Origin: Candidatus Bathyarchaeota archaeon
Lineage (GTDB): Archaea > Thermoproteota > Bathyarchaeia > TCS64
NCBI GenBank assembly: GCA_016783485.1
Contig: JADHWM010000010.1
Location: 1-42,936, forward strand
Direction of reading: 5' to 3'
DNA: 42,936 bases
Position 1 is the first letter of the stretch; each line of letters begins with the position of its first letter. This document shows, in pieces, positions 1 to 7,210 of this stretch. The notes beneath the pieces are model-generated. The model had not been told where the DNA came from, ran no database searches, and saw nothing but the letters and a program-made list of their open reading frames with translations. Made by a program: the position numbers and the translations under genes.

Positions 1-24
1 AACAACCATAAAACACCGCCAAAA

Positions 25-62
25 CCCCAGAAAACCCCCCAAACCAACCCAACCCCCCCCCC
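25..62 (-). other. G-quadruplex-capable G-tracts (minus strand)
   Basis: The plus strand carries C-tracts at 25-28 (4), 35-40 (6), 48-50 (3) and 53-62 (10). Read on the minus strand these are four G-runs separated by loops of 2, 7 and 6 bases, which meets the usual definition of an intramolecular G-quadruplex motif. The tract lies downstream of the pcc1 stop and its U-tract, so it would be at or beyond the 3' end of that transcript. The run of ten C also makes this an error-prone place for sequencing, and it sits at the window edge. Confidence 0.55.
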
Positions 63-65
63 ACC

Positions 66-93
66 AAAAAAAAGGGGGACCCTAACCCGCCCC
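66..93 (-). terminator. Terminator after pcc1
   Basis: Just beyond the pcc1 stop (minus strand) a G-rich arm (complement of 90-93) can pair with a C-rich arm (complement of 75-78), followed at once by eight T residues (complement of 66-73). Archaeal RNA polymerase terminates efficiently at such T-tracts. This would be the final terminator of the exosome/proteasome gene string. Confidence 0.6.
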
Positions 94-100
94 GGGACCC

Positions 101-355
101 TCACCCGACGGCGTCAACCACATCGAGGATAGCCCCCACCCAACGCAGATAACTGTTCAAAGCCGCCCTCAGAGCCACCACGTCGGAAGCCTCCACGGAA
201 ATGACGACCCGCCCCTCCACCGCAGACACAGCCACACTAGACCGCTCCGAAGTCGGACGCTCAACCTCAGGAGACAGACACTCACCAATGAGACCCGACA
301 CCCCCTCAGGCACATCAACACGGACCTCCGCAACCACCACCCCCGCGAGAACCAT
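101..355 (-). CDS. pcc1: KEOPS complex subunit Pcc1
   Basis: Small protein of about 84 residues resembling Pcc1, the dimerising subunit of the KEOPS complex that makes the t6A37 modification of ANN-decoding tRNAs in the cytoplasm. It starts with a beta strand rich in valine (VVVAEVRVDVP), has a central strand (GRVVISVEA), and ends in a helix containing the family-like ALNSYLRW segment; Pcc1 proteins are usually 75-95 residues. The ATG at 355 is preferred over the in-frame GTG at 364 because a G-rich GTGGGTGG lies directly upstream. It follows rpl37ae in the same direction, a common archaeal arrangement. A hairpin plus T-tract separates the two genes, so it may be transcribed partly from its own TATA-like element (complement of 380-389), which could give a nearly leaderless message. 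The identification rests on length, pattern and context, not on a catalytic motif. Confidence 0.8.
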   Translation of the reverse strand: MVLAGVVVAEVRVDVPEGVSGLIGECLSPEVERPTSERSSVAVSAVEGRVVISVEASDVVALRAALNSYLRWVGAILDVVDAVG

Positions 356-383
356 ACCACCCACTAGGAAACAAAAAGAAGAT

Positions 384-415
384 AAAAAAGGTGTAGATAC
401 CCGCTCTAGGAGCGG
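384..415 (-). terminator. Hairpin plus T-tract between rpl37ae and pcc1
   Basis: Plus-strand 401-406 (CCGCTC) is perfectly complementary to 410-415 (GAGCGG) with a three-base loop, and the rpl37ae stop codon (406-408) lies in this hairpin. About a dozen bases further downstream on the minus strand comes a T6 tract (complement of 384-389) followed by more T-rich sequence. This looks like an intrinsic-type terminator or attenuator inside the operon. The T-rich part could alternatively serve as a TATA element for pcc1. Confidence 0.6.
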
Positions 416-654
416 ATCCTGTGGGAGGCCTGCCCCACCCTCGTGGAGGGGACGTAGGCACCACCGGAGAAGCGGTAGTCACACTTGCGGCAGTCCCAGA
501 CGCCGACGCTGTCCCTCTTCACCGAGGGGCTCGCGCACCTGGGGCACCTGTGGTTCTGCCTCTTAATCTGGGTGATACGGGTCCACTGCTTCCTGACCGA
601 CGTCCCGCCCCGGGTCCTGAGCCTAAGACCGTAGGTCTTCTTCTTCCTCGGCAT
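406..654 (-). CDS. rpl37ae: Ribosomal protein eL43 (L37Ae)
   Basis: Eukaryote/archaea-type large-subunit protein eL43, which binds 23S rRNA through a zinc ribbon. The 82-residue product begins with a basic stretch (MPRKKKTYGL). Its four-cysteine zinc motif is CPRC at about residues 37-40 and CRKC about 18 residues later. The ATG at 654 is preceded by a strong AGGAGG Shine-Dalgarno sequence, and the gene begins only 11 bases after rrp42 ends. Position between rrp42 and pcc1 is typical of the archaeal exosome superoperon. The tail after the zinc ribbon (SGGAYVPSTR) matches the family. Confidence 0.96.
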   Translation of the reverse strand: MPRKKKTYGLRLRTRGGTSVRKQWTRITQIKRQNHRCPRCASPSVKRDSVGVWDCRKCDYRFSGGAYVPSTRVGQASHRIRS

Positions 655-665
655 CAGTTTTCCTC

Positions 666-1460
666 CTAAAGGTGCTTCCTGAGCTCCGCCGCTTTAACCT
701 GGGCGAGTTCGAGCGCTTTGTGGAGTTCCTCGGTAGTGATGCCATCGGAGCCACCCTTCTGGATGGTACAGATGTTGCCGTCCTCGTCGAAGGCAACCGT
801 GAGCCTCGCATCCAGAACCTCCTCCTCATCGGCCGTCGGATCCACCATGAAGGTGTCCCCGATCTTCGCCAGCGTAACAGCCAGCGGGCTCCTCAGGATC
901 TTGAGGGCCTGGGTCTTCTTGGTCAGCGTGATGACGCCGGCCTTGACCGTGTGCACTGGCCTCTTAGCGGTTTTCAATGCTGCTATCGCGGCCAGCGCAG
1001 CTGCGTCGAAGAGGTTCCCGTCGTAGCTCAGCACGTAGATGTCGACGAACACCATGTAGACGGCGCTCCCGTCGATGAGGCTCAGCTTGCCGAAGTCGAG
1101 GATCTCCGCGGAGCGCAGACCTCTGTCGACCACCCTCGCGAGCTCGATGGAGTTCTCCCCGGGACGCCCTGGCTCGAACGTGGGGTGAGCAATGGGGGTG
1201 AACTCGGCGTTGCACATCAGCACTCCCTTCTCTGGCGTGTCCTCGAAGGGGCTGCCGATCTGGACCTTTACGCCCACGAGTACCCTGCTCTTGCCTATGG
1301 TCACCTCGGCGGAGCCCGAGGTCTTTTCCATTGGGCCCGTCTTTAAGGTGATCTCCCTGTACTCATCGAGGGCTCTCCCGTCCATCCTGTTCCCCGCTCC
1401 GAGGACCTCCTGGATCTTTCTCCGCTTGAGTCTCGAAACTATTCCGGATTTACTTGCCAT
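666..1460 (-). CDS. rrp42: Exosome complex component Rrp42
   Basis: Catalytically inactive RNase PH-fold subunit that alternates with Rrp41 in the hexameric ring of the archaeal exosome, a cytoplasmic 3'-5' RNA degradation and tailing machine. The 264-residue length is normal for the family (about 260-275). Visible features are the N-terminal DGRALDEYRE segment common to RNase PH proteins, the central VGVKVQIGSPFEDTPEKG region and the RSAEILDFGKL segment. The catalytic acidic motif of Rrp41 is not evident, as expected. The start codon overlaps the last base of rrp41, indicating tight co-expression. Confidence 0.96.
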   Translation of the reverse strand: MASKSGIVSRLKRRKIQEVLGAGNRMDGRALDEYREITLKTGPMEKTSGSAEVTIGKSRVLVGVKVQIGSPFEDTPEKGVLMCNAEFTPIAHPTFEPGRPGENSIELARVVDRGLRSAEILDFGKLSLIDGSAVYMVFVDIYVLSYDGNLFDAAALAAIAALKTAKRPVHTVKAGVITLTKKTQALKILRSPLAVTLAKIGDTFMVDPTADEEEVLDARLTVAFDEDGNICTIQKGGSDGITTEELHKALELAQVKAAELRKHL

Positions 1461-2215
1461 TACTCTTCAGCCTCCTCGGAGATACCGTACTTCTTCTTGA
1501 GAGCCTCCCGCTGGATCTCGTTGATCTGCAGGCATCCATCGATGGCGAGGTCCACGCAGTCCGTGAAGACCTTGATCGGCAGTATGCCGTCCATCTGGAG
1601 GAGGGTGATCTTCCCCAGCTTTGGCAAGTAAGCCACTGGGACATCGGCCTCCCCCTCCTTGTCCTCGTAGTCTCCGAGATCCAGGACTATCTGGCCATCT
1701 ATCACGCCGGCCGCACAGGACGAGACAAGGTCCCTCATGGGGATCCCCGCGTCGACCAGAGCAACCGTGGCGGCGTTGATGCAGGCGGTGCGGGTTCCCC
1801 CGTCGGCCTCCAGCACCTCGGCGTAGACGTCGATGACGGATCTCGGATACTTCTCGAGGAAGACGGCGGGTTCAATGGCCCAGTTCATCACCATGCCGAT
1901 CTCGGTGTCCCTCCTCGATGGGGCGGGTGACCTCCGCGGATCGACGGAGAAGGGGGACATGTGGTACCTGCACCTCAACGTAGCCTCGTTGGGCTTCGCG
2001 AAGCGTCTAGGATGCATCTCCCGGGGTCCGAAGACCCCGACCAAGATCTTGTTCCTCCCCATCTCGATGTAGGCTGAGCCGTCCGCGTTGGGTAGGACGC
2101 TGCTCTCGATCTTTAAAGGCCTCAGTTCATTGGCCTTCCTTCCGTCGAATCTCGTCTTTTCCTTAGTCTTTTTTGTCGTCGTCTTTTTCTTCGTGGTTAT
2201 CTTCGCTTTACTCAT
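1460..2215 (-). CDS. rrp41: Exosome complex exonuclease Rrp41
   Basis: Active phosphorolytic RNase PH-fold subunit of the archaeal exosome; with Rrp42 it degrades RNA 3' to 5' using phosphate and can also add heteropolymeric tails. The 251-residue protein has a lysine- and threonine-rich N-terminal tail (about 20 residues) before [11 protein letters not shown]. The phosphate-binding arginine pair is in PSRRDTEIG, and the catalytic acidic residues lie in GEADVPVAY. The lysine-rich extension is somewhat longer than usual. Its ATG overlaps the rrp4 stop (ATGA) and has a GGAGGAAAAGAG ribosome binding site. Confidence 0.97.
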   Translation of the reverse strand: MSKAKITTKKKTTTKKTKEKTRFDGRKANELRPLKIESSVLPNADGSAYIEMGRNKILVGVFGPREMHPRRFAKPNEATLRCRYHMSPFSVDPRRSPAPSRRDTEIGMVMNWAIEPAVFLEKYPRSVIDVYAEVLEADGGTRTACINAATVALVDAGIPMRDLVSSCAAGVIDGQIVLDLGDYEDKEGEADVPVAYLPKLGKITLLQMDGILPIKVFTDCVDLAIDGCLQINEIQREALKKKYGISEEAEE

Positions 2216-2904
2216 CTCTTTTCCTCCTTTAATATTCTCAAATATTCTTGCACCCGACTGGTGAGACCCGAGATGTGGGCTTCGTTCTCAACCTTGTTTA
2301 TGACCTTGACGGCCATCTCCTCCTGCTCTCGGGTCCTTCCATGGATAAGGATTCTCCCGTTCTGACCGATGACAACGTTGCATCCTGTCTTGTTCAGGAT
2401 CATGTTAACCATCGACCCTTTCTTGCCAATTAGGCGCGGGATCTTCGAGGGGGTTAACTTCATGAGGAAGCCCTCGTCAACTCGCCCTAAGTCTCTGCCG
2501 AGGATCGAGAGGATGGGAGTCCTTCTCCTGTCCAGGTCGACGATCTTGGCGACCACCGTATCCCCGATGTCGAGTATTCGCGTCATATCGATATCTGGGT
2601 TGAACGGGGCGTCGATCGCGTCGGGGACATTGAGCACGGCTTCCTCGGAGGTGTCGATGTCCACCATCCACCTCCCGAGCTGGATATCCGTCACTTCCCC
2701 TATTACCAGGTCTCCCGTGAGGGGACTGAACCCCGCCTCCAAGGCGATCACTGATACCACGTCCCGGTTGTAGTTGACGAGGCCGATGCGACTCGCGCTC
2801 ACCTTCCCCTCGGATCTGTGGGTGTTGTCGCCGGTCCTGATCCTCCCTTCGTAGAGGACGTCTCCAGGGATCACGAGGTCCCTGCTCTCAAACAGCGCTG
2901 ACAT
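2212..2904 (-). CDS. rrp4: Exosome RNA-binding subunit Rrp4
   Basis: RNA-binding cap subunit of the archaeal exosome that sits on the Rrp41/Rrp42 ring and feeds RNA into the pore. About 230 residues: an N-terminal beta domain ([10 protein letters not shown]), an S1 domain in the middle ([17 protein letters not shown]) and a C-terminal KH domain with the IGKKGS loop. I prefer ATG 2904 (product begins MSALFESRD); an in-frame TTG at 2913 is an alternative. It lies immediately after SBDS and overlaps rrp41 by four bases. No second cap protein (Csl4) or DnaG is in this window. Confidence 0.96.
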   Translation of the reverse strand: MSALFESRDLVIPGDVLYEGRIRTGDNTHRSEGKVSASRIGLVNYNRDVVSVIALEAGFSPLTGDLVIGEVTDIQLGRWMVDIDTSEEAVLNVPDAIDAPFNPDIDMTRILDIGDTVVAKIVDLDRRRTPILSILGRDLGRVDEGFLMKLTPSKIPRLIGKKGSMVNMILNKTGCNVVIGQNGRILIHGRTREQEEMAVKVINKVENEAHISGLTSRVQEYLRILKEEKR

Positions 2905-2916
2905 TTCAATCAACCA

Positions 2917-3606
2917 TCATTTCATTATCTTGGTCTGGAGGTTTCCCTGCGTAGCCTTCCCGAGCCTGTCGATGAGCTCACCATGCATAGCGGCCGAAAT
3001 AGCTACCACAGCTACCCACGAACCGTCCCCGGTCCACTCGTCCCTCTTGATCTCCGCTAGCTCCTTCACTATCCCGTAGGACTTTGATGAGTGCTCGGCG
3101 GGGATCTTGATCGCGATCTCAATGGATTCCATGCTCATCGGGAGGACGGGCCTAAGGGCGTCGACGATATCTTTGAGCTGCTCCTCGGCGTCTTTGAAGG
3201 GGTCTATGTTGACCTTGATCTCCCCGAGGGCGTTCTCTATCCTGAGGGGCGGGTGGGGAAGCTTCGTGGCGGGGTCGACGTAGTTCCTGGAGATGAGGGT
3301 GATGACTTGCCGGAGCGTCTGCTCAGTCATATCCTTCCTCTGTTGAGCGGTGAGCTGGAAGACCCCCTTCTCAAACATTATCTCAGCGACCTCGATAGGG
3401 TCCATCGTCCCAAAGACCTCCTGAAGTTTCGCCTCCGAGGGTTTCGTGCCCTTGTTGGCGTCCGTGAAAATCGTGTCGACCATCAGAACATTAGTGAGGT
3501 CATCCCTGTCTCCGTTCTTGTAGGCCAATCCTTTGTCAGGGTCCACTAGGATCTCAAACTTCTCCCCTTGATGGGTGTAGCGGACCATGGTGTATCTGTC
3601 GCTCAT
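2917..3606 (-). CDS. sbds: Ribosome maturation protein SBDS/Sdo1
   Basis: Archaeal ortholog of the Shwachman-Bodian-Diamond syndrome protein, which in eukaryotes helps release the anti-association factor eIF6 (archaeal aIF6) from the large subunit. The 229 residues fit the family. The N-terminal FYSH domain contains VRYTHQGEKFEILVDPDKGL and KGTKPSEAKLQEVFG, the central helical domain follows (QLTAQQRKDM), and the C-terminal ferredoxin-like domain ends the protein. It lies between psmA and rrp4, the conserved order in archaea, which long suggested a link between ribosome biogenesis, the exosome and the proteasome. Confidence 0.97.
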   Translation of the reverse strand: MSDRYTMVRYTHQGEKFEILVDPDKGLAYKNGDRDDLTNVLMVDTIFTDANKGTKPSEAKLQEVFGTMDPIEVAEIMFEKGVFQLTAQQRKDMTEQTLRQVITLISRNYVDPATKLPHPPLRIENALGEIKVNIDPFKDAEEQLKDIVDALRPVLPMSMESIEIAIKIPAEHSSKSYGIVKELAEIKRDEWTGDGSWVAVVAISAAMHGELIDRLGKATQGNLQTKIMK

Positions 3607-3618
3607 CCCTCGAGCCTT

Positions 3619-4323
3619 CTACGTGAGGTACCTCTCCACCTCTGACTCGGAGAGTTTTCTGAAGACTTTGGTATCTGCGGGGACGACGGCGACCTTTACG
3701 ATCTTCGCTGTCACATCCGCATCAGAGGCCGTCTTTACGGCCTGAACCGCGAGGGCTATCGCCTCGTCGAGGGTGAGCTCCGGATGGTACTCCTCTTCCA
3801 GCAGCTTGTTCCCCTCCTCGTTCTTGCGACCGACTGCGACTGCTTTATACCCCCTGTACGAGCCGCTAGGGTCAGCCATGAACACCCGGCTCCCGGTCGT
3901 GTCCACCCCGGCGAGGATCATGCTAACGCCGTAGGGGCGCACGCCTGCGTGTTGAGTATAAACCTGGGCTTGGTCCCCGATCCTCTTGGTGAGGCTCTCG
4001 AGGTCCACCGGCTCGTCATAAAGTAGCCGGTTGCTCTGGCAATAAACCCTGGACTGCTCGATGAGGACCCTCGCGTCGGAGATCAGGCCTGCTACTGCTG
4101 TTCCCACGTGCTCGTCTAGCTGGAAGATCTTCATGAAGAACCTTGGGTCTTCCAGCCTGCTCTCCGGGGTCTCGTTGGCCACCAGGGCCACGCCTTCGGG
4201 GGAGGATACGCCTACTATCGGGGCGCCTCGTTTAACCAATTCCAGGGCGTATTCGACCTGGTAGAGGCGGCCCTCGGGTGAAAATATTGTTATCGCGCGG
4301 TCGTAGGCTCGCGGCATGAACAA
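3619..4323 (-). CDS. psmA: Proteasome alpha subunit
   Basis: Structural alpha subunit of the archaeal 20S proteasome; seven copies form the outer gating ring that docks ATPases such as PAN or Cdc48. The 234-residue protein carries the diagnostic N-terminal gate and H0 helix region YDRAITIFSPEGRLYQVEYA and the EYHPELTLDEAIALA segment of alpha subunits. Start: a TTG at 4323 lies at good spacing from AGGAGG (complement of 4332-4337), while the in-frame ATG at 4317 is the start expected by homology. It is the first gene of the SBDS-exosome string, with a TATA element about 58 bases upstream. Confidence 0.97.
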   Translation of the reverse strand: MFMPRAYDRAITIFSPEGRLYQVEYALELVKRGAPIVGVSSPEGVALVANETPESRLEDPRFFMKIFQLDEHVGTAVAGLISDARVLIEQSRVYCQSNRLLYDEPVDLESLTKRIGDQAQVYTQHAGVRPYGVSMILAGVDTTGSRVFMADPSGSYRGYKAVAVGRKNEEGNKLLEEEYHPELTLDEAIALAVQAVKTASDADVTAKIVKVAVVPADTKVFRKLSESEVERYLT

Positions 4324-4380
4324 ATCCGAGTCCTCCTATCTCCTATCAGTGATGTTTCGAGATGTTACCTCATTATGGCT

Positions 4381-4388
4381 ATTTAAAC
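4381..4388 (-). promoter_or_regulatory. TATA box for psmA operon
   Basis: The sequence ATTTAAAC (read as GTTTAAAT on the minus strand) lies 58 bases upstream of the psmA start in an AT-rich stretch. It would place transcription initiation near 4357, leaving a leader of about 35 bases that contains the AGGAGG site. A second T/A-rich element at 4395-4403 could be an alternative. Confidence 0.5.
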
Positions 4389-4548
4389 CATACTAGTTTA
4401 AAGATTCCATGTTTCTTGGGCTTTCTCGGATAATTTAGGTTCGTCGATGTGGTTCGATTCAGTTGAGTGGGGCTATTTCACTATGCATTTTCTACAGAGT
4501 TTAGGATAAACAGCTTGAAAAAGGAGTTCTAAGCTTGTTTCATAACCC

Positions 4549-4558
4549 TTAAATTTAT
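4549..4558 (+). promoter_or_regulatory. TATA box upstream of DsrE-like gene
   Basis: TTAAATTTAT lies in the divergent region between psmA and the DsrE-like gene, 50-59 bases before the ATG at 4608. There is no clear Shine-Dalgarno sequence before that ATG, so a shorter leader from a second AT-rich element near 4570-4582 is also possible. The rest of 4324-4607 shows no gene. Confidence 0.4.
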
Positions 4559-4607
4559 TAACGCCGTTAATATTCCATAATACCCTCAAAATAGCGATGT
4601 GTAAATC

Positions 4608-5120
4608 ATGGTTGAAACCAGCACAGATCAAGAACAGGAAGTCGGGTTCGTCCCCCAGTCCGAGGAGAGAAAGAAGCTCCTCATCGTCTGCTCCAAGGGG
4701 ACCCTGGACATGGCCTTCCCACCGTTCATGATGGCGACATCGGCCGCAGCCCTGGACTGGGAGGTCCACCTATACTTCACGTTCTGGGGCATGGATATCA
4801 TCACGAACGCCAAGAGCCTGAAGATATCCCCCCTCGGGAACCCAGCGATGGGCATACCCAACATCCTGAGCATCATCCCCGGGATGACCTCAGTGGCGAC
4901 CTACATGATGAAGAAAAAGATGAGGGAGGCCAACATGCCCACCATCGAGCGCCTCATCAAGATGGCGAAGCAGGGGGGGGTCATTTTCCACGCTTGCTCC
5001 CCCACGATGAAGCTATCGGGGATCACCAAGGATGACCTCATCCCCGAGTGCAACGACATCATAGGAGCCGCGACGTTCATCGACCTCGCCGGGGAGGCAG
5101 AGGTAACCCTCTTCATCTAA
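4608..5120 (+). CDS. DsrE/DsrF-like family protein
   Basis: A 170-residue soluble protein of the DsrE/DsrF/DsrH-like fold (the DsrE2-type group often annotated as 'peroxiredoxin family protein'). It shows the opening strand LLIVCSKGTLDMAFPPFMMA, with a cysteine after the first strand, then WEVHLYFTFWGMDII and a second conserved cysteine in IFHACSPTMKLSG; a third is in PECNDI. Family members act as sulfur (persulfide) carriers in sulfur trafficking or have unknown roles. The protein has a 22-residue charged N-terminal tail. It stands alone, divergent from psmA and convergent with tRNA-Asp, so its substrate cannot be read from neighbours, although the homocysteine cluster at 13966-19011 also needs sulfur carriers. 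An in-frame G8 run at 4973-4980 does not break the frame. Confidence 0.85.
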   Translation: MVETSTDQEQEVGFVPQSEERKKLLIVCSKGTLDMAFPPFMMATSAAALDWEVHLYFTFWGMDIITNAKSLKISPLGNPAMGIPNILSIIPGMTSVATYMMKKKMREANMPTIERLIKMAKQGGVIFHACSPTMKLSGITKDDLIPECNDIIGAATFIDLAGEAEVTLFI

Positions 5121-5137
5121 TCTAGGAATCGCGCGTC

Positions 5138-5143
5138 TTTTTT
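5138..5143 (+). terminator. T6 tract after DsrE-like gene
   Basis: A run of six T followed by CTATTT lies 18 bases after the DsrE-like stop codon, in the short gap before the convergent tRNA gene. It is a likely T-tract terminator. Confidence 0.45.
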
Positions 5144-5162
5144 CTATTTATCCGAGAATAGA

Positions 5163-5241
5163 TGGCGCCCTGGCCGGGATTTGAACCCGGGATCGCTCGG
5201 GTGACAGCCGAGCATACTGGGCCAGACTATACTACCAGGGC
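5163..5241 (-). tRNA. tRNA-Asp (GTC)
   Basis: On the minus strand the gene folds into a complete cloverleaf. The acceptor stem GCCCTGG (complement of 5235-5241) pairs with CCAGGGC (complement of 5167-5173), and the discriminator is G. The D stem is GTAT/GTAT with G-U pairs, and the anticodon stem CTCGG/CCGAG encloses the loop CTGTCAC, giving anticodon GTC for aspartate. The T stem CCGGG/CCCGG holds the loop TTCAAAT. The terminal CCA is encoded (5163-5165). No intron is visible. A TATA-like element lies about 30 bases upstream. Confidence 0.97.
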
Positions 5242-5271
5242 AGGATTTCGAAACAAAGAAATCTCTATAGC

Positions 5272-5279
5272 AAATAAAC
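5272..5279 (-). promoter_or_regulatory. TATA box for tRNA-Asp
   Basis: AAATAAAC (GTTTATTT on the minus strand) ends about 31 bases upstream of the first tRNA nucleotide, a spacing that puts initiation a few bases before the mature 5' end. Confidence 0.5.
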
Positions 5280-5303
5280 GTTGCGCCTAGGATGGCACCT
5301 CGG

Positions 5304-5546
5304 TCACTTGTGCTCCCTTGCGATTATCATCGTCGATGTCATGAAGATGTTGGGTACTGACCTCAACTTCGAAGTGATGAAGTCGTCGAGATCGTTCATG
5401 TCCTTCGCCGCCACTTTGATTATGGCGTCATACTCCCCGTAGATGGTGGCGACCTCCTCCACCGCATCAAACTCGACGAGGGCCTTACTGACCTCGTCCT
5501 CGGTTCCGGTACTCACATTCACTAGTATGTAGGCTTTAACCGTCAT
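5304..5546 (-). CDS. Stand-alone Lrp/AsnC RAM-domain protein
   Basis: An 80-residue protein consisting only of the ligand-binding RAM (ACT-like) domain of Lrp/AsnC regulators, with no helix-turn-helix. The pattern is the usual beta-alpha-beta-beta-alpha-beta: AYILVNVSTGTEDEVSKAL, then EVATIYGEYDAIIKV and the closing strand TSTMIIARE. Such single-domain proteins form dimers or octamers and may sense amino acids or modulate full-length Lrp proteins. A GAGG sequence lies just upstream of the ATG. A TATA-like TTTAAA lies about 30 bases upstream and overlaps the stop codon of the winged-helix gene. A paralog is at 26483-26710. Confidence 0.9.
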   Translation of the reverse strand: MTVKAYILVNVSTGTEDEVSKALVEFDAVEEVATIYGEYDAIIKVAAKDMNDLDDFITSKLRSVPNIFMTSTMIIAREHK

Positions 5547-5576
5547 GGTGCCTCGACCTATCGATGGAAAACCCGT

Positions 5577-6080
5577 TTAAATGTGTTCCGTGTTTGTGCT
5601 CCACGGCTCCAAATAGTCGGCGAGGGTCTGACCCATCTCGGTCAGAGCGACGGGGACCCCCTTGTTCTCTTTATCCCCGGCGAGGATGAGCCCCGCCTCC
5701 CTCAACCCCCGAAGATTCCACCTCACCGTGGACTTTGGTATCCTCTGCTCCTCCGAATAGCGGTCGATGAGCACCGTATAGACACAGAACTCGCCGTCCC
5801 TCCCGGCGATCCATCTCAGGAGCGCATGCTGCTTCTCCGTGAGCCGGCTGGAGGCCGCGGCCATGAGGGCCTGCTCCATGGCGTAAATTTCCTTCGAATG
5901 GAGGACCAGGGACTCCCTGATGGCCTCCAGGCTCTCCATGACCCTGCTGTAGAGGGCCGTGTCTCTTTCTCCAGCCCAGCTCCTGGTTACCACTGAATAC
6001 AGATCATCCGTGGCGTTCAGAACGTTCTTTAACTCAGGAGTGGTGTAGAAGTCGTTTTTATCTGTGGAGGAAACATTCAC
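5577..6080 (-). CDS. Winged-helix transcription regulator
   Basis: A 167-residue protein with a C-terminal winged-helix domain: LTEKQHALLRWIAG leads in, SEEQRIPKSTVRWNLRGLRE is the recognition region and AGLILAGDKENKGVPVALT forms the wing. The N-terminal ~80 residues are helical without recognised motifs. It starts at GTG 6080. It lies on the same strand just upstream of the RAM protein gene and may be co-expressed with it, suggesting a small regulatory unit, though the target is unknown. The upstream gap (6081-6174) contains a TTTAAA element near 6127. Confidence 0.8.
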   Translation of the reverse strand: MNVSSTDKNDFYTTPELKNVLNATDDLYSVVTRSWAGERDTALYSRVMESLEAIRESLVLHSKEIYAMEQALMAAASSRLTEKQHALLRWIAGRDGEFCVYTVLIDRYSEEQRIPKSTVRWNLRGLREAGLILAGDKENKGVPVALTEMGQTLADYLEPWSTNTEHI

Positions 6081-6174
6081 CTGACATTATCTTCACTCCA
6101 AACCACAATCAGTAACCAAGAATTGATTTAAAACCCTTTCCATTCAAAGATTCTGAGTAAAACAGGAAAATGAG

Positions 6175-6192
6175 GCCCCCGTAACTGGGGGC
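6175..6192 (-). terminator. Hairpin terminator of leu operon
   Basis: A perfect six-base-pair GC stem (6175-6180 with 6187-6192) with a six-base loop lies eight bases after the leuB stop on the minus strand. It is followed by a T-rich stretch (CTCATTTTCCTGTTTT). This is the likely end of the leuACDB transcript. Confidence 0.65.
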
Positions 6193-6199
6193 TCTGGGG

Positions 6200-7210
6200 C
6201 TATACGATCTTTTTCTCGATAGCGGCTGCGACCTGCTCCGTTGTGGCCTTGCCACCTAAATCTGGAGTCAGAGTTTTCCCCTCCTTCAGCACATCGATTA
6301 CAGCGGTTTCGATGATCCGAGCGATCCTGGCTTCATCGAGCCACTCCAGCATCATCGAGGCTGAAAGGATCATCGCAATGGGATTGGCGATGCCTTTACC
6401 CGCGATGTCCGGTGCGCTGCCGTGGACGGGCTCGAAGATTCCGTTCTTCTCCCCGATGTTACCCGAGGGGGCCATCCCCAGCCCCCCGACGATGGCAGCG
6501 GCCTCGTCGGAGAGGATATCCCCGAACATGTTGGTGGTCACGAGGACGTCGAACTGCTCAGGGCTCAGGAGGAGCTTCATGGCGCATGCATCCACGATCA
6601 TCTCCTGGTACTCAATTCTGGGATAGAACTCCGCGACCCCCCGGCAGGCCTCAAGGAAGACCCCGCAAGTCAGGTCCAGCACGTTGTTCTTGTGGACGCT
6701 CGTGACCTTGCTCCTCCCGTTCCTGATGGCGTACTCGAAGGCAAACCTGGCAATCCTCTCAGAAGCCTGTCTGGTGATGATTCTGAGGTTGACGCCCCAG
6801 TCGGGCCCCCTGTGCCCCACCATCTTGTAGAGCCCCTCGGTGTTCTCCCTCACCATGACGATGTCCACCCCCTCCCTCAGCGAGGGGACGTTGGGATAGA
6901 CCTTGGTGGGCCGGACGTTGGCATAAAGGTCCAGCTCCTGCCGGAGGGGTATGATCACTTCCTTGGCGGTCTCCCCGACCGCAGCGAAGAGGGCTGCATC
7001 GGACTCTTGGACCGCCTCGATTGTTCCCTGGGGCATTGCAATGCCTGTCCTTGCCTTCAGCTCGTCTCCCACAGGGAGCTCCGTGAACTCGAATGCGATG
7101 TCTCCCTGGCTCTCGGCGAGCATCTCCAGGATCGAGACCGCTGTGGTCATGACCTCAGGGCCGATACCGTCCCCCGGGAGGGTTGCGATCTTGTATTTGG
7201 TCAGATTCAC
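6200..7210 (-). CDS. leuB: 3-isopropylmalate dehydrogenase
   Basis: NAD-dependent beta-decarboxylating dehydrogenase of about 336 residues, converting 3-isopropylmalate to 2-oxoisocaproate in leucine synthesis. Visible motifs are the N-terminal [13 protein letters not shown], the VRENTEGLY substrate loop, the [13 protein letters not shown] metal-binding region and [14 protein letters not shown] near the cofactor site. The reading frame stays open far upstream into leuD, but homology fixes the start at GTG 7210, which shares GTGA with the leuD stop. Related homoisocitrate or isocitrate dehydrogenases share the fold; the leuACD neighbours favour isopropylmalate, though the enzyme may also serve the citramalate route to isoleucine. 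Confidence 0.93.
   Translation of the reverse strand: MNLTKYKIATLPGDGIGPEVMTTAVSILEMLAESQGDIAFEFTELPVGDELKARTGIAMPQGTIEAVQESDAALFAAVGETAKEVIIPLRQELDLYANVRPTKVYPNVPSLREGVDIVMVRENTEGLYKMVGHRGPDWGVNLRIITRQASERIARFAFEYAIRNGRSKVTSVHKNNVLDLTCGVFLEACRGVAEFYPRIEYQEMIVDACAMKLLLSPEQFDVLVTTNMFGDILSDEAAAIVGGLGMAPSGNIGEKNGIFEPVHGSAPDIAGKGIANPIAMILSASMMLEWLDEARIARIIETAVIDVLKEGKTLTPDLGGKATTEQVAAAIEKKIV

Noticed and set aside
201-566. Plus-strand open frame of 121 codons opposite pcc1 and rpl37ae
   Set aside because: Product is Ser/Thr/Arg-rich low-complexity shadow of two well supported minus-strand genes.
4473-4769. Minus-strand open frame of 98 codons in the psmA/DsrE gap
   Set aside because: It overlaps the start of the DsrE-like gene and the predicted protein has no family pattern; the area is better explained as promoter sequence.
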